The notes under the pieces: model-generated | What the model saw: the letters and a program-made list of their open reading frames with translations, nothing else | What the model was told of the DNA's origin: nothing | The model's database searches: none | Program-made: the position numbers and the translations under genes | Assembly: GCF_000826655.1 (NCBI RefSeq) | Contig: NZ_JXJO01000010.1 | Coordinates: 1-64,000 of the forward strand | Source: Psychroserpens damuponensis | GTDB lineage: Bacteria > Bacteroidota > Bacteroidia > Flavobacteriales > Flavobacteriaceae | Length of the DNA: 64,000 nt | Reading direction: 5' to 3' | Part shown: positions 57,319 through 64,000 of the stretch, piece by piece | How the letters are laid out: each line of letters begins with the position of its first letter | Numbering within the stretch: position 1 is the stretch's first letter

Positions 57319-58551
57319 TTAATCTTCGAATTCTTCTTTAAGAATTCTTATAACGTCAATAATCGTTTCTTCTTCTAAATCTGTTCTTTTCACAAGATCA
57401 ACAACATCTTGTTCCAAAATACTTTTTGCAGTATCTAAACCTGCTTTACTAAATTCTGCGATAACCCATCCTTCGATTTCATCTGAGAATTCTGACAACT
57501 CTACATCTTCTTCTGCACCTTCTCTAAACACATCAATTTCAAAACCAGTTAATTTACCAGCTAATCTAATGTTATGTCCTCCTCTACCAATAGCCTTAGA
57601 AACCTCTTCTGGTTTTAATAACACTTCGGCACGTTTATTTTCTTCATCTAACTTAACAGATGTCACTCTTGCAGGACTTAATGCTCTTGTAATAAACAAT
57701 TGCAAGTTATTAGTATAATTAATAACATCAATGTTTTCATTTCCTAATTCACGAACAATACCATGAATTCTAGAACCTTTCATACCTACACATGCTCCAA
57801 CAGGATCAATTCTATCATCATAAGAATCTACTGCCACTTTCGCTTTTTCTCCAGGTATTCTTACAACATGTTTAATTGTAATTAAACCATCAAATACTTC
57901 AGGGATTTCTTGTTCAAACAACTTCTCTAAAAATGCAGGTGCAGTTCTAGACATTATAATTGCTGGCTTATTTCCTTTTAATTCAACACTTTCAATAATT
58001 CCTCTTACATTTTCTCCTTTTCTAAAAAAGTCTGATGGTATTTGTTTATCCTTCGGAAGGATGATTTCATTACCGTCATCATCTAACAAGATAATTGCTC
58101 TGTGACGAATATGATGAACTTCGGCAGAATAAATTTCTCCTTCAAGCTCCTTAAAGTGCTTATATATATTCGTGTTATCGTGCTCATGAATTTTAGAGAT
58201 TAAGTTTTGGCGCAATGCTAAAATTGAGCGACGTCCCAAATCTATTAATTTCACCTCCTCTGCAACATCTTCACCTACTTCAAAATCTGGTTCTATTTTT
58301 TGAGCTTCAGACAATGCAATTTCTTGATTAGGCTCTTCAACCTCTTCATCTGCCACAACAATTCTATTTCTCCAAATCTCTAAATCTCCTTTATCTGGAT
58401 TTATGATAATATCAAAGTTATCGTCATCGCCAAATTTTTTCTTCAATGCATTTCTTAATACATCTTCCAAAATAGCCATTAGCGTTACACGATCAATTAA
58501 TTTATCGTCCTTAAATTCTGAAAACGAGTCAATTAACGCAATATTTTCCAT
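57319..58551 (-). CDS. nusA: Transcription termination/antitermination factor NusA
   Basis: NusA binds RNA polymerase and modulates pausing, termination and rRNA antitermination. The 410-residue protein has the N-terminal RNAP-binding domain, an S1 domain ('GEIYSAEVHHIRHRAIILLD'), and two KH domains (with 'VGMKGSRIHGIVRELGNENID' and 'IGRGGHNIRLAGKLTGFEI'). It ends with a short acidic tail, and lacks the C-terminal acidic repeats of E. coli. It follows rimP by 9 bases. Confidence 0.96.
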   Translation of the reverse strand: MENIALIDSFSEFKDDKLIDRVTLMAILEDVLRNALKKKFGDDDNFDIIINPDKGDLEIWRNRIVVADEEVEEPNQEIALSEAQKIEPDFEVGEDVAEEVKLIDLGRRSILALRQNLISKIHEHDNTNIYKHFKELEGEIYSAEVHHIRHRAIILLDDDGNEIILPKDKQIPSDFFRKGENVRGIIESVELKGNKPAIIMSRTAPAFLEKLFEQEIPEVFDGLITIKHVVRIPGEKAKVAVDSYDDRIDPVGACVGMKGSRIHGIVRELGNENIDVINYTNNLQLFITRALSPARVTSVKLDEENKRAEVLLKPEEVSKAIGRGGHNIRLAGKLTGFEIDVFREGAEEDVELSEFSDEIEGWVIAEFSKAGLDTAKSILEQDVVDLVKRTDLEEETIIDVIRILKEEFED

Positions 58552-58560
58552 AATTATGAA

Positions 58561-59025
58561 TTAAAATTTTATTACCACTTGAGCTTTTGATATAGCATCA
58601 TATGCTATTTCTGCCTCCTTCTTTACTGTTATTTTACCTTTACCTACTGGTTTAGGCTCTCTTGTTTTCCACTCTAAAAGAATCTTTAACTCATCTACTT
58701 GAGCTAACACTCCTTCTATAGTTTCATTGTCTTTAGTTTTTACGCTCAGTGTTCTACCAATATTTTTCTTGTATTGTCTCACACTTACTAGAGGCTCTGT
58801 TGCTCCTGCTGACAAAACTTCTAAAGAAAAATCTTGCTCTTCTCTATCTAAACTATGTTCAATAGCGCGACTAACAAAAATACAATCATCAACTACAACA
58901 CCATTATCACCATCAATTATAATTTTAATTGAATTATCTGGCAATACATCAAAACTGATTAAAAACAGATCTTCGCGCTCATCTAGCGCTTCATTTAATA
59001 ACTTATTTACGGTCTCTCTGAACAT
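58561..59025 (-). CDS. rimP: Ribosome maturation factor RimP
   Basis: This 154-residue factor helps 30S maturation. It has the RimP N-domain ('DGDNGVVVDDCIFVSRAIEH') and a C-terminal SH3-like domain ('YKKNIGRTLSVKTKDNETIEG'). It heads the classical rimP-nusA-infB operon. Its leader contains a complete promoter (59089-59120) and, between promoter and start, a terminator hairpin (59031-59060), pointing to attenuation of the operon. Confidence 0.95.
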   Translation of the reverse strand: MFRETVNKLLNEALDEREDLFLISFDVLPDNSIKIIIDGDNGVVVDDCIFVSRAIEHSLDREEQDFSLEVLSAGATEPLVSVRQYKKNIGRTLSVKTKDNETIEGVLAQVDELKILLEWKTREPKPVGKGKITVKKEAEIAYDAISKAQVVIKF

Positions 59026-59030
59026 TTTTA

Positions 59031-59060
59031 GTATAAAAAGAGCGGACTTCTCGTCCGCTC
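59031..59060 (-). terminator. Terminator-like hairpin in the rimP leader (attenuator candidate)
   Basis: GAGCGGAC pairs perfectly with GTCCGCTC (8 GC-rich pairs, 5-base loop, 59040-59060). On the minus strand it is followed by five T (59039-59035) and then, 9 bases on, the rimP ATG. The predicted transcription start lies about 23 bases upstream. Confidence 0.65.
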
Positions 59061-59088
59061 ATTATTCTTTTTTCTTCAAACAACGCTG

Positions 59089-59120
59089 CAAATATACAAC
59101 TTTTTTATTGATTTCTACAA
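59089..59120 (-). promoter_or_regulatory. Promoter of rimP-nusA-infB
   Basis: On the minus strand: TTG (59120-59118), 21 bases, TATATTTG (59096-59089). Both elements match consensus. Confidence 0.7.
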
Positions 59121-59178
59121 GTGATTAAGTCTCGTTTTTTATTCTTATTTTTATAGTAACACAATCAATACAAATAAG

Positions 59179-60003
59179 ATGAAAAAAATATTAGTTCCCA
59201 CAGATTTTTCAACAGAAGCAGAAAATGCTTTAAAAGTAGCTGCACAAATAGCTAGAAAGCATAATAGCGAAATTTATTTATTGCATATGCTAGAAATTCC
59301 TATGCAAGATATTGACGCTGTAAGCTCACATGCAGATGTACCTGAAGTTATGTTTTTTATGAAAATGGCACATCAAAAGTTTGAAGATATCATGAATAGT
59401 GATTATTTAAAAGGCCTTACTGTGCATGAAGTTGTTAAAACTGACGGTACGTTTAATGGCATTTCAGAAATTAGTAAAGAACACAACGTTACCATGATTG
59501 TAATGGGCTCTCATGGCGCAAGTGGTATTAAAGAAATGTTTGTTGGATCTAATGCAGAAAAAGTTGTAAGAAATTCTGATGTTCCAGTTTTAGTTATAAA
59601 AAATGAGCACGATGATTTTAGTATAGATGACATAGTTTTTGCTTCAGATTTCAAAAATGATAATAAAGAAACTTACCTTCAAGCTACAGAATTTGCTACA
59701 GCCTTTGGTGCTCAATTACATTTATTAATGGTTAATACAGCAAGTAATTTTACAACTACGCAGTTGGCAAATGATAGAATTAATGCATTTATAAATGATT
59801 ACAGCTTTAAAAATTTCACTATAAATATATACAATGATGAATCTGTAGAAAAAGGAGTGCTCAACTTTTCAAAACATATTGACGCAGATCTCATAGGCAT
59901 TAGTACTCATGGCAGACAGGGTATTGCGCATTTTTTCAACGGAAGCATCAGCGAAGATCTTGTAAATCATGCCAATAGACCAGTAATGACATTCAAAATT
60001 TAA
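59179..60003 (+). CDS. Tandem universal stress protein (UspA family)
   Basis: This 274-residue cytoplasmic protein contains two Usp domains (about 1-142 and 148-274). The first has the ATP-binding pattern G-x2-G-x9-G-S in 'GSHGASGIKEMFVGS'; the second has the related 'THGRQGIAHFFNGS'. Tandem Usp proteins are usual in Bacteroidota, often stress- or starvation-induced. It is divergent from rimP and ends in a terminator shared with tRNA-Gln. Confidence 0.92.
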   Translation: MKKILVPTDFSTEAENALKVAAQIARKHNSEIYLLHMLEIPMQDIDAVSSHADVPEVMFFMKMAHQKFEDIMNSDYLKGLTVHEVVKTDGTFNGISEISKEHNVTMIVMGSHGASGIKEMFVGSNAEKVVRNSDVPVLVIKNEHDDFSIDDIVFASDFKNDNKETYLQATEFATAFGAQLHLLMVNTASNFTTTQLANDRINAFINDYSFKNFTINIYNDESVEKGVLNFSKHIDADLIGISTHGRQGIAHFFNGSISEDLVNHANRPVMTFKI

Positions 60004-60025
60004 GCCTCAAATATTAAGGTCAAAA

Positions 60026-60057
60026 AAAAATCCTTACTAAAAATAGTAAGGATTTTT
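60026..60057. terminator. Bidirectional terminator between the Usp gene and tRNA-Gln
   Basis: AAAAATCCTTACTA (60026-60039) pairs perfectly with TAGTAAGGATTTTT (60044-60057), AAAA loop, with T runs on both sides. It ends both convergent units. Confidence 0.88.
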
Positions 60058-60066
60058 TCGTTTTTG

Positions 60067-60140
60067 TTGGCCCACTAGGTTTCGAACCTAGACTCTTCGG
60101 TACCAAAAACCGATGTGTTAGCCAGTTACACCATGGGCCA
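60067..60140 (-). tRNA. tRNA-Gln, anticodon TTG
   Basis: A 74-base tRNA on the minus strand. The acceptor stem is TGGCCCA/TGGGCCA with discriminator A, the anticodon stem is TCGGT/ACCGA around TTTTGGT (anticodon TTG at 60106-60104), and the T arm has CTAGG-TTCGAAA-CCTAG. The 3' CCA is not encoded. UUG would read both glutamine codons. Confidence 0.95.
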
Positions 60141-60157
60141 ATCTCTTAAAGAGGGTG

Positions 60158-60187
60158 CAAATTTAATACAAAGTTTTATTTGTGCAA
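60158..60187 (-). promoter_or_regulatory. Promoter of tRNA-Gln
   Basis: On the minus strand: TTG (60187-60185), 19 bases, TAAATTTG (60165-60158), 17 bases before the tRNA 5' end. Both match consensus. Confidence 0.7.
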
Positions 60188-60290
60188 ACAATTTTTTATA
60201 AAAAAATCAAAAAATGGTAACCTTTACTTAAAATCAGTAGTGCTTTTGATAATTATTCTTAATTTCGCTCGCATTAAATAGACATGTTTT

Positions 60291-63200
60291 ATGATACATT
60301 TCAATTTCAAGAAATGGAATACCATTTTAGGATGGTTTGCCTTTACCATAGCATTAATAACGTACGCGCTAACTATAGAACCTACCGTTAGTTTCTGGGA
60401 TGCAGGGGAATACATCCTTACCTCATCAAAATTACAAGTTGGCCATCCACCTGGTGCACCTTTATTTCAAATGTTGGGAGCTTTCTTTTCTATGTTTGCT
60501 TTAGAACCTTCTCAAATTGGAGCAATGCTTAATATGATGAGTGCAGTATCAAGTGCATTTACAATACTATTTATGTTTTGGACGATTACTATTTTGCTAA
60601 CTAAATTAGCTAAAGTAGCAAGCCCTAAACAAGAAAACTCAAAACAAAAAGCTTATCAAGACTTATCAAAAAATCAATATATCGCCATTTTAGGCAGTGC
60701 TTTAGTTGGTAGTTTGGCATTTACTTTTACCGATTCATTTTGGTTCAACGCTGTTGAAACAGAAGTTTACGCCATGGCAACTCTCATCATGGCCATCCTA
60801 TTTTATTTAGGATTGCGTTGGGAAGCAGATATGCACGAGCCTAGAGGTCATAGATGGTTGATTTTAATCGCATTTGTAATTGGGCTATCATTTGGAGTTC
60901 ACTTTATGGGTCTATTAACAATCCCAGCATTAGGCTTACTTTATTATTTTAAAAATTACAAAACTGTAACGATTGTTAATTTCATATTAGCTAATGTCAT
61001 AGCTGCTGCGATATTACTCTTTATATTTAAATTATTACTTCCAAATGCATTATTGCTTTTTAGTGCTTCGGAAATTTTCTTCGTCAACACAATTGGCCTT
61101 CCGTTTAACTCTGGATCTATAATTACCGCACTACTTTTGGTTGCCGCGTTCTATTTCGGATTAAAATACACACGTGATAAAGGGTATAAATATGCAAACA
61201 CGTTAACTCTTTGCTTAATATTTATATTTATTGGTTTTTCATCTTGGGTCATGCTACCAATTCGTGCCAATGCTAATGTTATTATTAATGAGAACAATCC
61301 GTCTAGCGCAAGAGAATTATTAGCATATTATAATTTAGAACAATACCCTGAAACACACTTGTTTTACGGACCACTATTTACAGATCAATACACAGGTTTA
61401 GACGAAAACAATCCTTATAAAGATGCAAAGCCTAAATATGAAAAAGATTATGACAAAGGCGAATATGTAATCGTTAACAACTGGAAAAACGCTGAGCAAC
61501 GTTACAATTCAAAGCAAGCATCTATCCTCCCAAGAATGTGGAGTACAGAACATGCCGAAAACTACATGATGTTTACAGGTTTATTAGATTTTAGAATCAA
61601 ACCTGAGTATCAAATGGAAAATCAGGTTCGACAATTGGTTAATGAATTTAAAAATGAAGTCGCCCAAGGCAATGTTGATTATGAAGATTATCACAATTTT
61701 TTAAAACAATTTGGTAGAGACTTTTTAGTTATAGAAAAGCCATCGTTTAGCGACAACCTATACTATATGGTAGATTACCAACTTGGTTATATGTATTGGC
61801 GCTATTTCATGTGGAATTTCTCTGGACGTCAAGATGATATTCAAGGAAAATACGATGACTTACATGGCAACTGGATTAGTGGTATAGATTTTATTGATGA
61901 AGCTAGACTTGGCATGTCACAAGATAATTTGCCTAGTGATGTAGCCAACAATAAAGCTAGAAACACCTATTATATGCTACCGTTAATTTTAGGTATTATA
62001 GGCTTTCTATTTTTATTAGGACGCGATCCAAAACGCTTTTGGGTATTACTCGTGTTCTTTTTGTTTACAGGACTTGCCATTCAATTTTATACCAACGTAA
62101 GACCTTTTGAACCTCGCGAAAGAGACTACTCTGTAGTAGGTTCGTTTTATGTATTTGCCATATGGATTGGTTTTGGTGTCTATGCCATTTTTGATATGCT
62201 TCGGAAATTTACCAGCTCCAAATTTTTAGCTCCTGCCATAACCATAGTTTGCTTGTTATTAGTTCCTGGTGTTTTAGCAGCCGAAAATTGGGACGATCAT
62301 GATCGCTCAGAAAAATATACAGCACAAGCCATGGCACGAAAATATCTAGAATCTTGTGCGCCAAATGCCATCCTCTTTACTATTGGTGATAACGACAGTT
62401 TCCCATTATGGTATTTACAAGAAATTGAAGGGGTACGAACAGATGTTCGTGTTGTTAATACGAGTTTATTTCAAACCGATTGGTATATTGACCAAATGAA
62501 GCGTAAGGCTTATGAGAGTGACCCAATTCCTTCTCAATTAACTCATGATCAATACAAATATGGAACTCGTGATTATATCATGAAATATGAAATCACCAAA
62601 GACACTATGATGATTAAAGAGTATATGAATTTCATATCTAATGATGATCCTAAGTACAGTCTTAAATATGCCATGCAACGTAGAGGAGAAGACCCAAATG
62701 GTTATCCTGCACAATTACAAAACTCAAATTATTTACCAACATCTCACGTTAGAATTCCGGTAAACAAAGCTGCCGTTCTTGAAAATGGAGTGGTTAAACA
62801 AAAAGATGCAGAGAACATAGCACCGTTTATCGATATCAATATTTCTGGTGGTGCTTTATATAAAAACAGGTTATTAATGTTAGATATCGTAGCAAATAAT
62901 GATTGGAAACGCCCTATCTATTTTACTGGAGGCGCTTTTAGCGATGAAGATTACATATGGATGAAAGATTATTTACAGCTCGATGGATTATGTTATAAAC
63001 TCGTGCCTATAAAAACACCTGTAGACAGAGCAAATCCTTTTGATATGGGACGTGTAGATTCAGATCTTATGTATGAAAAAGTCATGTCATGGGATTGGGG
63101 AAATAGTGGTAATGACAATATTTATCATGATGTTGAAACTCGTAAAAACGGCATCACTTATAGAGGAAATCTCGCGAGACTTTTAGAACAATTGATCAAT

Positions 63201-63650
63201 GAAGACCAACTAGATAAAGCAGAGCAAATTGCTGATTTAGCCATGGAAAAAATGCCAGTAGATAAGTTTGGATTCTATACACTTTTAGAGCCTTACATTA
63301 GTGGCTATTATGAAATTGACAAAAAAGATAAAGCTAGAAAATTATATACTGATGTTACTAGAAAATATCAAGAAAACCTTACTTATTGGAGTGAACTAAC
63401 TATAGAAAACCAAACCCGTTACTTAGATGAAATTGTAACAGATATTGAACGCTATAGAGGACTCGTAGACCTTCTAGTTATATACAACGATAAAGAGTTT
63501 GCCTTACAAGAAACTGAGAAGTTTAATAATTACTTGAAACTCTTTAAGCACTTTACAGGAGAAGAGGAAGAGGACTCAACACCTCCTGCTAGAGAAGAAC
63601 GAGATTTCCCAAAAGATACTATTGATAAAATTATTGGAATCCAAGATTAG
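60291..63650 (+). CDS. DUF2723-family large membrane protein (glycosyltransferase-like)
   Basis: This 1119-residue protein has an N-terminal GT-C-like membrane domain with about nine helices (about 10-345). The conserved loop 'TVSFWDAGEYILTSSKLQVGHPPGAPLFQ' contains the acidic and HPPG residues typical of the family. Three or four more helices follow (about 560-670), then a large soluble C-terminal part (about 690-1119) with helical, TPR-like repeats at the end. DUF2723 proteins resemble protein O-mannosyltransferases, and Bacteroidota members are probably involved in O-glycosylation, but the reaction is unproven. A deacetylase gene follows at once. Confidence 0.88.
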   Translation: MIHFNFKKWNTILGWFAFTIALITYALTIEPTVSFWDAGEYILTSSKLQVGHPPGAPLFQMLGAFFSMFALEPSQIGAMLNMMSAVSSAFTILFMFWTITILLTKLAKVASPKQENSKQKAYQDLSKNQYIAILGSALVGSLAFTFTDSFWFNAVETEVYAMATLIMAILFYLGLRWEADMHEPRGHRWLILIAFVIGLSFGVHFMGLLTIPALGLLYYFKNYKTVTIVNFILANVIAAAILLFIFKLLLPNALLLFSASEIFFVNTIGLPFNSGSIITALLLVAAFYFGLKYTRDKGYKYANTLTLCLIFIFIGFSSWVMLPIRANANVIINENNPSSARELLAYYNLEQYPETHLFYGPLFTDQYTGLDENNPYKDAKPKYEKDYDKGEYVIVNNWKNAEQRYNSKQASILPRMWSTEHAENYMMFTGLLDFRIKPEYQMENQVRQLVNEFKNEVAQGNVDYEDYHNFLKQFGRDFLVIEKPSFSDNLYYMVDYQLGYMYWRYFMWNFSGRQDDIQGKYDDLHGNWISGIDFIDEARLGMSQDNLPSDVANNKARNTYYMLPLILGIIGFLFLLGRDPKRFWVLLVFFLFTGLAIQFYTNVRPFEPRERDYSVVGSFYVFAIWIGFGVYAIFDMLRKFTSSKFLAPAITIVCLLLVPGVLAAENWDDHDRSEKYTAQAMARKYLESCAPNAILFTIGDNDSFPLWYLQEIEGVRTDVRVVNTSLFQTDWYIDQMKRKAYESDPIPSQLTHDQYKYGTRDYIMKYEITKDTMMIKEYMNFISNDDPKYSLKYAMQRRGEDPNGYPAQLQNSNYLPTSHVRIPVNKAAVLENGVVKQKDAENIAPFIDINISGGALYKNRLLMLDIVANNDWKRPIYFTGGAFSDEDYIWMKDYLQLDGLCYKLVPIKTPVDRANPFDMGRVDSDLMYEKVMSWDWGNSGNDNIYHDVETRKNGITYRGNLARLLEQLINEDQLDKAEQIADLAMEKMPVDKFGFYTLLEPYISGYYEIDKKDKARKLYTDVTRKYQENLTYWSELTIENQTRYLDEIVTDIERYRGLVDLLVIYNDKEFALQETEKFNNYLKLFKHFTGEEEEDSTPPAREERDFPKDTIDKIIGIQD

Positions 63651-63656
63651 GAGATT

Positions 63657-64000
63657 TTGAAAATAACTCCCGTAAAAACACCTGTAGTTGCAAAAAAAAT
63701 ATTCCCAAGTTATATTTGGGACATTGCACCTACTCATAAGGAGTTATACTTAACTTTTGATGATGGTCCTACTCCAAAAATTACCAATTGGACTTTAGAC
63801 ATCTTAAAACAGTATGACGCTAAAGCTACTTTTTTTTGCATTGGTAATAATATTGACAAACATCCAAGTATTTATAATGATATACTCAAGGATGGACATA
63901 CTATTGGGAATCATACCCAAAACCATGTCAAAGGCTGGTCTACAAAAACCAAAGCATATGTAATAGATGTAAATGAGGCTCAAACTAGAATGCGCTCTAA
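63657..64000 (+). CDS. Polysaccharide deacetylase, NodB-like (C-terminus outside window)
   Basis: About 114 residues are visible. The NodB motifs are clear: 'YLTFDDGPTP' (catalytic Asp-Asp) at about 36-45 and 'IGNHTQNH' with the metal-binding His pair at about 87-94. It would remove acetyl groups from a cell-wall or surface sugar. No ATG is available in frame after the stop at 63648-63650, so TTG at 63657 is the likely start, with AGGAG 3 bases before it, an unusual Shine-Dalgarno-like match in this phylum. It follows the DUF2723 gene after 6 bases. Confidence 0.88.
   Translation, partial: MKITPVKTPVVAKKIFPSYIWDIAPTHKELYLTFDDGPTPKITNWTLDILKQYDAKATFFCIGNNIDKHPSIYNDILKDGHTIGNHTQNHVKGWSTKTKAYVIDVNEAQTRMRS

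Noticed and set aside
1-64000. Search for mobile elements, phage genes, CRISPR arrays or a defence island
   Set aside because: No transposase, integrase, long terminal inverted repeats, cas-like or toxin-antitoxin-like genes were seen; gene content is core metabolism, respiration and surface biology.

Overview
The window looks like a core chromosomal stretch of a low-GC marine member of the Flavobacteriaceae (phylum Bacteroidota). The evidence is the set of lineage-typical genes: sprA of the type IX secretion and gliding machinery, a RemB-like protein, an alternative complex III, a giant repeat adhesin, DUF2723 and DUF6503 proteins, and A-rich leaders with promoters of the TTG-N18-22-TAnnTTTG kind instead of E. 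coli-like -35/-10 boxes. I see no prophage, insertion sequence, CRISPR array or defence island.

Layout. 1-2926: N-terminal part of a large secreted adhesin (minus strand). 3276-6110 (plus): an Nfu-type Fe-S scaffold, a frameshifted dodecin, an exported protein of unknown function and an MscS channel. 6107-14014 (minus): a MacAB-TolC-like operon with one ATPase, two permeases, two adaptors and TolC, ending in tsaB. 14148-19503 (minus): cytochrome oxidase subunits III and IV, heme O synthase, Sco and assembly factors. 19631-25220: a periplasmic metallo-hydrolase, a cysteine-repeat lipoprotein, a RemB-like protein and two TonB proteins. 25285-36588 (minus): maeB, ruvA, sprA, gcvH and vanZ-like genes, a neighbourhood I recall as typical of gliding flavobacteria. 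36701-41693 (minus): a DUF6503 lipoprotein, cytochrome P450 plus queG, ruvB and a small lipoprotein. 41784-53689 (minus): an eight-gene respiratory operon, ActA-B-C-D-E-F followed by cytochrome oxidase II and I. 53965-59025: a SPOR protein and the rimP-nusA-infB operon. 59179-64000: a universal stress protein, tRNA-Gln, a large DUF2723 membrane protein and the start of a polysaccharide deacetylase.

How the parts fit. Electrons from menaquinol would enter ActA-F and pass by cytochrome c to the caa3-type oxidase. Its subunits I and II sit in the ActA-F operon, while subunits III and IV, heme O synthase and copper delivery lie about 24 kb away. TonB proteins and SprA serve outer-membrane import and T9SS export; the adhesin is a plausible T9SS cargo.

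The most interesting signals are at DNA level. The octamer CTTCGGAA (or its complement TTCCGAAG) occurs 26 times by my reading, in both orientations equally, in several reading frames and in an intergenic gap; about one would be expected from composition. There is also a one-base lesion in dodecin, a leader terminator before rimP-nusA-infB, a Ca-binding-type repeat block inserted in SprA, and several promoters that decide or correct start codons. No undescribed multi-gene system is evident.
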